Shown one piece after another: positions 42,470-49,674 of a stretch of 49,674 nucleotides of DNA. This stretch comes from Pseudomonadota bacterium (GTDB lineage: Bacteria > Pseudomonadota > Alphaproteobacteria > Rhizobiales > Rhizobiaceae): positions 1 through 49,674 of the forward strand of contig JAEWHN010000094.1 of assembly GCA_023387775.1 (NCBI GenBank), written 5' to 3'. Numbering within the stretch: position 1 is the stretch's first letter; every line of letters starts with the position of its first letter. The position numbers and the translations under genes are program-made. Below the pieces are notes generated by a model. The model saw only the letters and a list, made by a program, of their open reading frames with translations. It was not told the DNA's origin and did no database searches.

Positions 42470-44129
42470 GCTCGTATCCCAGACCGCCGGCGCAGCCGGC
42501 AAGCTGCTCGACATCCGCAATCTCAAGATCGAAGCCACCGTCTATCCGCCGGGCGAAGTGCCGCGCAACATCGTCATCGTCGATGGCGTGTCGGTGTCGC
42601 TCGAGCGCGGCAAGGTGCTCGGTCTCATCGGTGAATCGGGTGCCGGCAAGTCCACCATCGGCCTGTCCTCCATGGGCTATGGCCGGGGCGGCGTGCGCAT
42701 CACCGGCGGCGAGGTCGTCCTCAACGGCCGCGATATCCTCAAGGGCGGCAAGCGCGGCCTGCGCGCCTTGCGCGGGCGCGAGGTCTGCTATGTCGCGCAG
42801 TCGGCGGCGGCCGCCTTCAATCCCGCCCACCGGCTCATGAAGCAGGTGGTGGAGGCCTCGCTCAAGCACGGCGTCTGCACCCGCGCCGAGGCAGAGAAGC
42901 GCGCGGTGAACCTGTTCCGCAAGCTCAGCCTGCCGGACCCCGAAAACATCGGCCAGCGCTTTCCGCACCAGGTCTCCGGCGGCCAGTTGCAGCGCGTCAT
43001 GACCGCCATGGCGCTGTGCTCCGAGCCCGACCTGATCGTCTTCGACGAGCCGACCACCGCACTCGACGTCACCACCCAGATCGACGTGCTGGCGGCAATA
43101 AAGGAGGCGATCCGCGACACCGGCGTCGCCGCGCTCTACATCACCCACGACCTCGCCGTGGTAGCGCAAGTGGCCGACGAGATCGCGGTGCTGCGGCATG
43201 GCAAGCTGGTGGAATGGGGCGATACGCGCCAGATCATCACCCGGCCCACGCAGGAATACACCAGCCAGCTCGTCTCGGTTCACCAGATCGAGCACGAGGA
43301 GCATGCGCCCGGCAAGGCCCCGGCGCTGTCGGTGAAGAACGTCACCGCGGCCTATGGCGGCGGCGCCATCAAGGTGTTGAAGAACGTCTCGGTCGACATT
43401 CCCGCCGGCCAGACGCTGGCCGTGGTGGGCGAATCCGGTTCGGGCAAGTCCACGCTCGGCCGCGCCATCACCGGCCTGTTGCCGCCGCTGGAAGGCAGCA
43501 TCACCTTCGGCGGACGCACCTTGCCCAACCGGCTGGCCGACCGCAGCAAGGAAGACCTGCGCCAGCTGCAGATGATCTACCAGATGGCCGACGTGGCGAT
43601 GAACCCGCGCCAGACCGTGGGCACCATCATCGGCCGGCCGCTGGAGTTCTATTTCGGCCTGCGCGGGCGCGAGCGCGACAGGCGCGTGGCCGAGCTGCTC
43701 GACAAGATCGAGATGGGCAAGGGCTTCGTTGACCGCTACCCGGCCGAGCTGTCGGGCGGCCAGAAGCAGCGCGTCTGCATTGCGCGTGCGCTGGCGGCAA
43801 AGCCGAGCCTCATCATCTGCGACGAGGTTACCAGCGCGCTCGACCCGCTGGTGGCGCACGGCATCCTTCAGCTTCTGCTCGACCTCCAGAAGGAAGAGCA
43901 GGTCGCCTATCTCTTCATTACCCACGACCTCGCGACCGTGCGGGCCATCGCCGACTCCATCGCGGTGATGTATCGCGGCGAGATCGTTCGCTATGGGCCC
44001 AAGAGCGAAGTGCTGAAACCGCCCTTCGACGCGTATACCGACTTGCTGCTGTCCTCCGTACCGGAGATGGAAGTGGGCTGGCTGGAAAAGGCCATCGCCG
44101 GCAGACGCATGGAAAGTGCGGGGAACTGA
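42462..44129 (+). CDS. Fused double ATPase of the peptide-type ABC importer (DppD-DppF fusion)
   Basis: A 555-residue protein with two nucleotide-binding domains. Domain 1: Walker A GESGAGKST (57-65), signature VSGGQLQR (171-178), Walker B LIVFDEPTTALD. Domain 2: Walker A GESGSGKST (323-331), signature LSGGQKQR, Walker B LIICDEVTSALD (Glu after Asp kept). Such fusions replace separate DppD/DppF. It is the last gene of the importer operon. After the stop, GCGGCGCGC/GCGCGCCGC (44143-44164) makes a perfect 9-bp hairpin with a 4-base loop, without a U-tract, as a possible transcription end. Confidence 0.93.
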   Translation: MDRLVSQTAGAAGKLLDIRNLKIEATVYPPGEVPRNIVIVDGVSVSLERGKVLGLIGESGAGKSTIGLSSMGYGRGGVRITGGEVVLNGRDILKGGKRGLRALRGREVCYVAQSAAAAFNPAHRLMKQVVEASLKHGVCTRAEAEKRAVNLFRKLSLPDPENIGQRFPHQVSGGQLQRVMTAMALCSEPDLIVFDEPTTALDVTTQIDVLAAIKEAIRDTGVAALYITHDLAVVAQVADEIAVLRHGKLVEWGDTRQIITRPTQEYTSQLVSVHQIEHEEHAPGKAPALSVKNVTAAYGGGAIKVLKNVSVDIPAGQTLAVVGESGSGKSTLGRAITGLLPPLEGSITFGGRTLPNRLADRSKEDLRQLQMIYQMADVAMNPRQTVGTIIGRPLEFYFGLRGRERDRRVAELLDKIEMGKGFVDRYPAELSGGQKQRVCIARALAAKPSLIICDEVTSALDPLVAHGILQLLLDLQKEEQVAYLFITHDLATVRAIADSIAVMYRGEIVRYGPKSEVLKPPFDAYTDLLLSSVPEMEVGWLEKAIAGRRMESAGN

Positions 44130-44142
44130 CCATGTTCACAAA

Positions 44143-44164
44143 GCGGCGCGCATTGGCGCGCCGC
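44143..44164 (+). terminator. Hairpin after the importer operon
   Basis: GCGGCGCGC (44143-44151) and GCGCGCCGC (44156-44164) pair perfectly around ATTG. No U-run follows, so termination is uncertain; it could be a 3' end stabiliser. Confidence 0.45.
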
Positions 44165-44213
44165 CGGGCCGTTGCGTCATCGTGGGTCAGACGGTGAAAA
44201 CCGGGCGTGATGA

Positions 44214-44485
44214 AGCACGCGACGACCCCTCCCCCTTGAGGGGGTGAGGAGTGGTGGCCGAAGGCCACGAAAAGCCAACGATTTGGCTTTTCAAACGACG
44301 AACGCCCGGAGCCATAGCGGAAGGCCGGCAGTGCCGAGCGAAGCTGCAGGGAGGGGTCGCTGCGGCAGTGCGCGGCGTTACCTTTTTTCGAAGTCGAAGG
44401 TTCAGGTCGCGCGCTGCCGCTAGAACCCCACCCGCATCTTTCGCTGCGCTCGGATGCGACCTCCCCTCAAGGGGGAGGTAAGGCG
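44214..44485. repeat. Composite palindromic repeat block, family A copy 2
   Basis: The 366-base gap 44130-44495 lies between two convergent operons and holds no gene. It has several nested hairpins: CCCCC/GGGGG (44231-44244), GTGGCC/GGCCAC (44254-44268), the perfect AAAAGCCAA/TTGGCTTTT (44270-44278 with 44283-44291), and ACCTCCCC/GGGGAGGT near 44460-44480. The segment from about 44428 (CCCCACCCGC...TTCGCTGCGCTCGG...ACCTCCCCTCAAGGGG) follows the same plan as the arms at 14103-14240. Confidence 0.65.
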
Positions 44486-44495
44486 CCGCGCTATG

Positions 44496-45437
44496 TCAAT
44501 ACGGCCACTCGCCCTTCCCAAGCGCCCGCACCGCATCGACAATGCGCGTAAAACTCTCCCGCGCACGGCCGACGGTGTGGCGGGCGCGCAGGTAGCCATG
44601 CACCAGGCCCGGCTCGTTGAACCACCAGGCCTTGCCGCCATTGGCAAGCACCCGGTCGCGATAGTCGCGGCCGTCGTCCGACAGCGGGTCGCACTCGGCC
44701 GAGATGATGACCGTGGGCGGCAGGCCGGAAAAATCGCTATCGTTGAAGGCTGCGAAAGTGGCATCCTTCGACACGTCCTTACCGCCCGAGCGCATCTGCT
44801 TGTAATAGTCCATGTCGCGCACGGTCAGCAGCGGCGCCTCGGCATGGGTCACGTAGGAGCCCTGCCCGAGCTTGCCGCCGAAGCCCGGATAGATCAGCAC
44901 CTGGCCGATGGGCGCGCGCGCATGCCCACGCGTTGTGTGCGAAACGCCTGCAGCCAGATTGCCGCCGGCACTGTCGCCGCACAGCACGATCGGCTGCGAA
45001 TAGGTCTTCGCTGCCCATTCGAAAGCCGCCCGGCAATCGTCATAGGCGGCGGGGTGGATGTGCTCCGGCACCAGGCGGTAGTCGACCGACACCACCTCAT
45101 AGCCGGTGCGCTCGCAGATTTCGGCGCAGACGTCGTCATGGCTGTCGAGCCCGCCGAGGATAAAACCGCCGCCGTGGAAATAGAGCACCACCGCCGCGTC
45201 GTTCGGTTCGGCATTGCGATAGATCCGGACCGGGATCTTGTGGGTCGGCGTCTCGACGGCGGAATCGGTTGCCGCCACGCCGGCCGGATAGCCGGCGTGG
45301 AACTCGCGGCACATCCGGTCATAGGTGCGCCGCTGTTCTTCCACGCTGTGGTCGACCGCATCCGGCGGATAAAAGCTGTTGGTGCGGTCGATGAAGGCCC
45401 ATGTCTCCGCATCGATCAGCTTGTTGTAGTCGGTCAT
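44496..45437 (-). CDS. Alpha/beta hydrolase, HSL/bacterial esterase family IV
   Basis: A 313-residue carboxylesterase-like enzyme. The oxyanion motif HGGG is at 88-91 and the nucleophile Ser156 is in CGDSAGGN; Asp in ECDPLSDDGRDY and His in GLVHGYLR complete the triad. No signal peptide, so cytoplasmic. It is the last gene of the leftward acyl-CoA operon, 24 bases after the CaiD-like gene. It may release an acyl or carboxylate substrate (for example an acyl ester) that the operon then activates to a CoA thioester; this is inference. ATG 45437 with AGGAGGAC upstream. Confidence 0.88.
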   Translation of the reverse strand: MTDYNKLIDAETWAFIDRTNSFYPPDAVDHSVEEQRRTYDRMCREFHAGYPAGVAATDSAVETPTHKIPVRIYRNAEPNDAAVVLYFHGGGFILGGLDSHDDVCAEICERTGYEVVSVDYRLVPEHIHPAAYDDCRAAFEWAAKTYSQPIVLCGDSAGGNLAAGVSHTTRGHARAPIGQVLIYPGFGGKLGQGSYVTHAEAPLLTVRDMDYYKQMRSGGKDVSKDATFAAFNDSDFSGLPPTVIISAECDPLSDDGRDYRDRVLANGGKAWWFNEPGLVHGYLRARHTVGRARESFTRIVDAVRALGKGEWPY

Positions 45438-45461
45438 CGGTCGTCCTCCTGCACTGCTATG

Positions 45462-46244
45462 CTATTTGCCCTTCCACACCGGGTCGCGCTTTTCGGCAAA
45501 GGCGCGAAAACCTTCCATATTGTCTTCCGAGGCGTAGAGCTCGTCGACGGTGCGGAACTTGCGCTTGGTGATCCAGTTCATGGCGTCCTGGAACTCCATC
45601 GCCTCGGCCTTGCGGGCCACTTCCTTGATCGAGGCGAAGACCAGCGGCGGACCGCCGGCGAGCAGGCGGGCAATCTCCCAGACGCGGTCTTCCAGTCTGT
45701 CGGCCGGCAGCACCTCGTTGACGAGGCCCCAGCGATGCGCCTCGGCCGCGTCCATCCAGCGGCCAGTGAGCAACAGGTCCATGGCAACGTGATAGGGAAT
45801 GCGCTTGGGCAGCTTGATCGTCGCCGCATCGGCCAGCGTGCCGGCCTTGATTTCGGGCAGCGCGAAGGATGAGTGCTCGGAGGCATAGATCAGATCGCAG
45901 GAGAGCGCCAGCTCGAAGCCGCCGCCCACCGCCATGCCGTTTACGCAGGCGATAACCGGCTTGTTCATGTCGCGCAGCTCCTGCAGGCCGCCGAAGCCGC
46001 CGACGCCGTAGTCGCCGTCCACCGCATCGCCATTGGCAGCGGCCTTGAGGTCCCAGCCGGCGGAGAAGAATTTTTCGCCGGTCGTCTTCACGATGCAAAC
46101 GCGCAGTTCGGGATCGTCACGGAAGGCCTGGAAGGTCAGCCCCAGCAGGCGCGAGGTGGCGAGGTCGATCGCATTGGCCTTGGGCCTGTCGAGCGTGACT
46201 TCGAGAATGGCGCCCTCGCGCCGGGTTTTTACGACATCGGACAT
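45462..46244 (-). CDS. Enoyl-CoA hydratase-family protein, CaiD-like (carnitinyl-CoA dehydratase)
   Basis: A 260-residue crotonase-fold protein. The oxyanion-hole segment is GEKFFSAGWDLKAAA and the second backbone motif is VNGMAVGGGFELALSCDLIYAS; a likely catalytic Glu lies in FALPEIKAG. The sequence and length resemble CaiD, which hydrates crotonobetainyl-CoA, and this is the best name, though substrate is not proven. GGGAGG precedes the start at 46244. It is 21 bases after the CoA ligase gene in the same operon. Confidence 0.85.
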   Translation of the reverse strand: MSDVVKTRREGAILEVTLDRPKANAIDLATSRLLGLTFQAFRDDPELRVCIVKTTGEKFFSAGWDLKAAANGDAVDGDYGVGGFGGLQELRDMNKPVIACVNGMAVGGGFELALSCDLIYASEHSSFALPEIKAGTLADAATIKLPKRIPYHVAMDLLLTGRWMDAAEAHRWGLVNEVLPADRLEDRVWEIARLLAGGPPLVFASIKEVARKAEAMEFQDAMNWITKRKFRTVDELYASEDNMEGFRAFAEKRDPVWKGK

Positions 46245-46265
46245 TTTGGAAACCTCCCTGGCGGC

Positions 46266-48392
46266 TCAACCTTCGGCCGAGACCGCAACCTTCTTCTCGT
46301 GGGAAACGGCCGCTGCCGCCTCGCCTTCGTTCGTCACCAGCAGGGCATCGGCGATCCAGGCGCCCTTGCCCTCGCCGCAAACGATCAGCGGGTTCACGTC
46401 GAGTTCTTCGATCATGCCCGCACGCTCCTGCACGAAGCGCGAAATGGCGAGGATCGCGTCCACCGCAGCCGACACGTCGGCCTTGGCGCGGCCGCGATAG
46501 CCGTCGAGCAGCGGGTAAAGCCGTAGGCTTTTCAGCGCCGCCTCGACCTCTTCGCGCGAGGCCGGCAGCAGCAGCGTGGCACTGTCCTTGAGCAGCTCGA
46601 CCAGCACTCCGCCCGTGCCCACGGTCATGACGGGGCCGAACAGCGCATCGCGCGTGACGCCGACGATCAACTCGCCGACACCGCCCTCCACCATGCGCTC
46701 GACATAAAGGCCGGTGCCGAGCGGCAGCAAGGCTTCGGCCGTTGCCCGCACCTCATCAGTGGATTTGAGGTTGAGCTTGACCGCGCCGAGTTCGCTCTTG
46801 TGGGCGACGCCCAGCGCCTTCAGCGCGACCGGGAAGCCAAGCTTCTCGGCCGCCGCGACAGCTTCCGCGACGCTTGCCGCGCGCGCGCCCTCCGGCACCG
46901 CAAGACCGGCAGAACGCAGGAGTGCCTTCGCCTCGGCCTCGTCAGGCGTATTGCGGCCCGAACTGGCGGTCGAATTTGCGTTCGAGCCGATGGCACCGCT
47001 TGCCGGACGCGCCCAGGCCTCGCCAATGAATGCAGCCGCCTCGGCCGCATCCATCGCCTCGACGATGCCCTGCAGGGGCACGATGCCGCGCTTGAACAGT
47101 TCGGCCGCGTGCGCCTCGGTCACGTTTTCCAGCAGGGAGGCGACGATGGCGCCCCGCGCCTTGTTGGTCTTGAGCGCCGCCTCGAACGCGCGCACCGTCG
47201 GCCACCAGTCGGCATCAGAACAGCGGTCATTGCGCGGGAAATCGAGCACCAGCATGTTGAGGTCGAACCCGCCCGACACCATCGCGGTGAAGGTGTCGGT
47301 CATCGCCGGTTCGTTGTTCCAGATGAAGGTGTGGTAGTCGAGCGGGTTGGCCACCGCCACGAAGGAACCGAGCGTGGACTTCACCCGCGCCCAGTGCTCC
47401 TCGGTCAGCTTGGAGAAGCGCACCTTGCGGCCTTCCGCGCTGTCGGCCATCACCGAAGCCTCGCCGCCCGAGCAGCTCATCGAGGACAGCGTGTAGCCGG
47501 GAAGCGGGCCGAAAGCGTGCAAGAGCTTCAGCGTTTCGAGAAGCGACGGGATCGAGTTCACCCGCGCAATGCCGAGGCGCTTGAGGAAGGCGTCCGACGA
47601 AGCATCCGTGCCGGCCAGCGAGGCGGTGTGCGAGACGGTCGCGGCTCGCGCCTGTTCGGAGCGGCCGACTTTCATCGCCACGATCGGCTTCTTCAGCTCG
47701 CGCGCTCTTGCAGCCAGCCGCTCGAAACCATCGACCTTGTCAAAGCCTTCGATGTGCAGGCCAAGGCAGGAAACGCGCTCGTCCTCGATCAGGCCGAGCG
47801 CCATTTCGGAGAGGCCGGTCTGCGCCTGGTTGCCGGCCGTCATCAGGAAGGCGATCGGCAGGCCGCGCTGCTGCATGGTGATGTTGCAGGCGATGTTGGA
47901 CGACTGCGTGATGATCGCCACGCCGCGCGTGCCCGGCTCCAGCCGCTGGCCGCCATGCTGGTCGGGCCATAGCAGCGCACCGTCGGCATAGTTGATCAGG
48001 CCATAGCAGTTCGGCCCGATGACGGGCATGGAGCCCGCCGCCGCGACGAGTTCGGCCTGTAGCCGCTCGCCGTCCTCGTCGTCGGCGCCGGCTTCGAGGA
48101 AGCCCGAGGCGAAGCAGATCGCACCGCCCGCGCCGCGCTCGGAAAGCTCGCGCACGATATCGATGGTGGCGAAGCGGTTGACGCCGATGAACACGGCGTC
48201 GGGCGCGCCCGGCAGGTCGGCGATTGACGCATAGGCCTTCACGCCCTCCACCTCGTCGCGCTTGGGGTGCACCGGCCAGATGTCGCCGGCAAAGCCCATT
48301 TTCAGCGATTGCTTGACGACATTGGGCGCGAACGCGCCGCCGCCGATGACCGCGATCGATTTCGGGCGCAGGAGCCGTTCAAGACGCAGCAT
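46266..48392 (-). CDS. Acyl-CoA ligase, NDP-forming (acetate-CoA ligase family)
   Basis: A 708-residue fusion of alpha (CoA-binding, succinyl-CoA-ligase-like) and beta (ATP-grasp) parts, making acyl-CoA with ATP giving ADP and phosphate. N-terminal LLRPKSIAVIGG begins the CoA-binding domain; the phospho-histidine is probably His255 in VSHTASLAGTD; the ATP-grasp starts near residue 490 (DEAEAKALLRSAGLAVPEG, KALGVAHKSELGAVKLNL) and ends LDVNPLIVC. It takes the place of the AMP-forming CaiC in this CaiA/CaiD-like operon. The acyl substrate is unknown. It starts four bases after the acyl-CoA dehydrogenase stop, so the genes are coupled. Confidence 0.9.
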   Translation of the reverse strand: MLRLERLLRPKSIAVIGGGAFAPNVVKQSLKMGFAGDIWPVHPKRDEVEGVKAYASIADLPGAPDAVFIGVNRFATIDIVRELSERGAGGAICFASGFLEAGADDEDGERLQAELVAAAGSMPVIGPNCYGLINYADGALLWPDQHGGQRLEPGTRGVAIITQSSNIACNITMQQRGLPIAFLMTAGNQAQTGLSEMALGLIEDERVSCLGLHIEGFDKVDGFERLAARARELKKPIVAMKVGRSEQARAATVSHTASLAGTDASSDAFLKRLGIARVNSIPSLLETLKLLHAFGPLPGYTLSSMSCSGGEASVMADSAEGRKVRFSKLTEEHWARVKSTLGSFVAVANPLDYHTFIWNNEPAMTDTFTAMVSGGFDLNMLVLDFPRNDRCSDADWWPTVRAFEAALKTNKARGAIVASLLENVTEAHAAELFKRGIVPLQGIVEAMDAAEAAAFIGEAWARPASGAIGSNANSTASSGRNTPDEAEAKALLRSAGLAVPEGARAASVAEAVAAAEKLGFPVALKALGVAHKSELGAVKLNLKSTDEVRATAEALLPLGTGLYVERMVEGGVGELIVGVTRDALFGPVMTVGTGGVLVELLKDSATLLLPASREEVEAALKSLRLYPLLDGYRGRAKADVSAAVDAILAISRFVQERAGMIEELDVNPLIVCGEGKGAWIADALLVTNEGEAAAAVSHEKKVAVSAEG

Positions 48393-48395
48393 GGC

Positions 48396-49559
48396 TCAGC
48401 CTCCCACGGCGCGCAACAGCGCGCGGCTGATGATGTGGCGCTGGATTTCCGACGTGCCTTCCCAGATGCGCTCGACGCGGGCGTCGCGCCAGATGCGCTC
48501 CAGCGGCAGGTCGTCCATCAGGCCCATGCCGCCGTGGATCTGGATCGCCTCGTCGGCGATGAAGGCCAGAACCTCGGTGGCCTTGAGCTTGGCCATGGCC
48601 ATGTCCTGGTCGGTCACGGTGCCCTGGTCGTATTTCCAGCCGGCTTCGCGGGTCAGGAGTTCGGCCGCCTTCAGCTCGGTCGCCATGTCGGCGAGCTTGA
48701 AGGAAACACCCTGGAACTTGCCGATCTGCTGGCCGAACTGCTCGCGCTGGGCGGCATATTCGATGGCATGGCCAAGCGCGCGCTCGGCGCGGCCGAGACA
48801 GGTCGAGGCGACCTGCAGGCGGGTCGCGCCCAGCCAGCTGTTGGCGACCTCAAAACCCTTATGGATTTCGCCCAACACCTGGCTCTTGGGCAGGCGGCAA
48901 TTGTCGAATTCGAGGATCGCATTGGTGTAGCCGCGATGCGAGACGTTGCGATAGCCGTCACGCACGGTGAAGCCCGGCGTGCCCTTGTCGACGAAGAAGG
49001 CGGTGATCTTCTTGCGCTTGCCGCGCGGAGAATCCTCCTCGCCCGAGGCCATGAAGACGATGGCGAAATCGGCGATGTCGGCGTGGGAGATAAAGTGCTT
49101 GGTGCCGTTGAGGTCGAATTCGTCGCCGTCCTGCACCGCGCTCGCCTTCTTGCCGCGCAGGTCGGAGCCCGCGCCCGGCTCGGTCATGGCGAGGCAGTCC
49201 CACGTCTCGCCGCGCATGCAGGGATAGAGATATTTCTCGCGCTGTTCCGGCGTGCCCGCGAGCAGGATGTTCGACGGCCGCGCCACGCAGGTCCAGTGCA
49301 GCGCGTAGTTGGCGCGGCCGAGCTCCTTTTCGTAGAGCAGCCATGTCAGCGTATCGAGGCCGACCCCGCCGACCTCCTCCGGCATGTTGGCGGCATAAAG
49401 CCCGGCGGCGATCGCCTTCGCCTTGATCTCCTCGATCAGTTCGCGGCGCAGAACGCCGGTGCGCTCCACCTCCGCCTCGTGCGGATAAAGCTCGTTCTCG
49501 ACGAAGGCGCGCGTCGTCTCGACGATGAGCTGCTGTTCCTCGGTCAGGCCGAAATGCAT
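48396..49559 (-). CDS. Acyl-CoA dehydrogenase (CaiA-like)
   Basis: A 387-residue FAD enzyme. Signature 1 is CLAMTEPGAGSDLRG and signature 2 QIHGGMGLMDDLPLERIWRDAR, with the ERIWEGTSEIQ end. It resembles crotonobetainyl-CoA reductase CaiA and short-chain acyl-CoA dehydrogenases; it may oxidise gamma-butyrobetainyl-CoA or another trimethylated acyl-CoA. GGGG precedes ATG 49559 at a somewhat long distance. It follows an upstream gene ending at 49599 by 39 bases, probably the same transcript. Confidence 0.9.
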   Translation of the reverse strand: MHFGLTEEQQLIVETTRAFVENELYPHEAEVERTGVLRRELIEEIKAKAIAAGLYAANMPEEVGGVGLDTLTWLLYEKELGRANYALHWTCVARPSNILLAGTPEQREKYLYPCMRGETWDCLAMTEPGAGSDLRGKKASAVQDGDEFDLNGTKHFISHADIADFAIVFMASGEEDSPRGKRKKITAFFVDKGTPGFTVRDGYRNVSHRGYTNAILEFDNCRLPKSQVLGEIHKGFEVANSWLGATRLQVASTCLGRAERALGHAIEYAAQREQFGQQIGKFQGVSFKLADMATELKAAELLTREAGWKYDQGTVTDQDMAMAKLKATEVLAFIADEAIQIHGGMGLMDDLPLERIWRDARVERIWEGTSEIQRHIISRALLRAVGG

Positions 49560-49598
49560 GGCATCATACCCCTTGCCGCAAGATCGGGTTGTGACGTT

Positions 49599-49674
49599 TC
49601 ATTCACCCTCGTTTCCCGAAAGCGCCGACAGTCGCTTCACATAGTCGTTGTGCAACTCACCCGCGCCCCAGCCC
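49599..49674 (-). CDS. C-terminal end of an upstream gene (cut by window edge)
   Basis: The last 24 codons of a leftward reading frame, ending in ELHNDYVKRLSALSG and a TGA at 49599-49601. The frame is the only one open on this strand and has good codon use. The HNDYV..L pattern vaguely recalls the C-terminus of CaiB/BaiF CoA transferases, which would fit the operon, but this is too short to name. It should be co-transcribed with the acyl-CoA dehydrogenase gene. Confidence 0.55.
   Translation of the reverse strand, partial: GWGAGELHNDYVKRLSALSGNEGE

Overview
The window is high-GC (roughly 65%), densely coded DNA with a strong G/C third-position bias. Gene content and palindromic intergenic repeats fit an alphaproteobacterium of the Hyphomicrobiales, probably Phyllobacteriaceae (Mesorhizobium/Aminobacter-like). 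This placement is an inference from gene families, not a database match. I see no rRNA, tRNA, CRISPR array, insertion sequence or phage gene.

Layout. 1-502: start of an indolepyruvate ferredoxin oxidoreductase running off the left edge. 703-2854: a CGNR zinc-finger regulator plus lipoprotein, divergent from an orphan LivH-type permease. 2996-6545: a TRAP transporter whose binding protein is convergent with its two membrane subunits, with a terminator for each strand between them. 6822-7595: a PuuD-like gamma-glutamyl hydrolase. 7897-10924: EamA transporter, LacI regulator and 2-hydroxyacid dehydrogenase. 11041-13976: a MarR regulator divergent from a CobW GTPase/WD40 pair. 14363-17974: class III aminotransferase, glutamine-synthetase-like ligase and a UdgX-type uracil-DNA protein.

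18289-34462 is a purine-degradation island. A leftward operon reads urate oxidase puuD, guanine deaminase guaD, an Asp/Glu racemase homologue, a UPF0303/GlcG-like protein and glycerate kinase, with a divergent LysR regulator. A second leftward operon is uraH-xdhA-xdhB-xdhC, followed by an unrecognised secreted protein. Divergent from it is a rightward operon: puuE-uraD fusion, allE, allA and a CDA-fold deaminase. Together they take guanine through xanthine, urate, 5-hydroxyisourate, OHCU, allantoin and (via an allantoate hydrolase not present here) ureidoglycine to glyoxylate. Glycerate kinase and the 2-hydroxyacid dehydrogenase could carry the glyoxylate onward.

34466-34985 is a RelE/Phd-type toxin-antitoxin pair. 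35161-44129 is an operon of a CocE/NonD hydrolase and a peptide-type ABC importer with two tandem paralogous binding proteins and a fused double ATPase. 44496 to the right edge is a leftward acyl-CoA operon: acyl-CoA dehydrogenase, NDP-forming CoA ligase, CaiD-like hydratase and alpha/beta hydrolase.

Three families of palindromic intergenic repeats fill the long gaps. The items most worth a second look are the UdgX protein, the Thr/Cys racemase and HGE deaminase embedded in purine operons, the secreted protein behind xdhC, the perfect operator-like palindrome on the LacI gene start, the CobW-WD40 pair, and the tandem binding proteins with a G10 tract between them.
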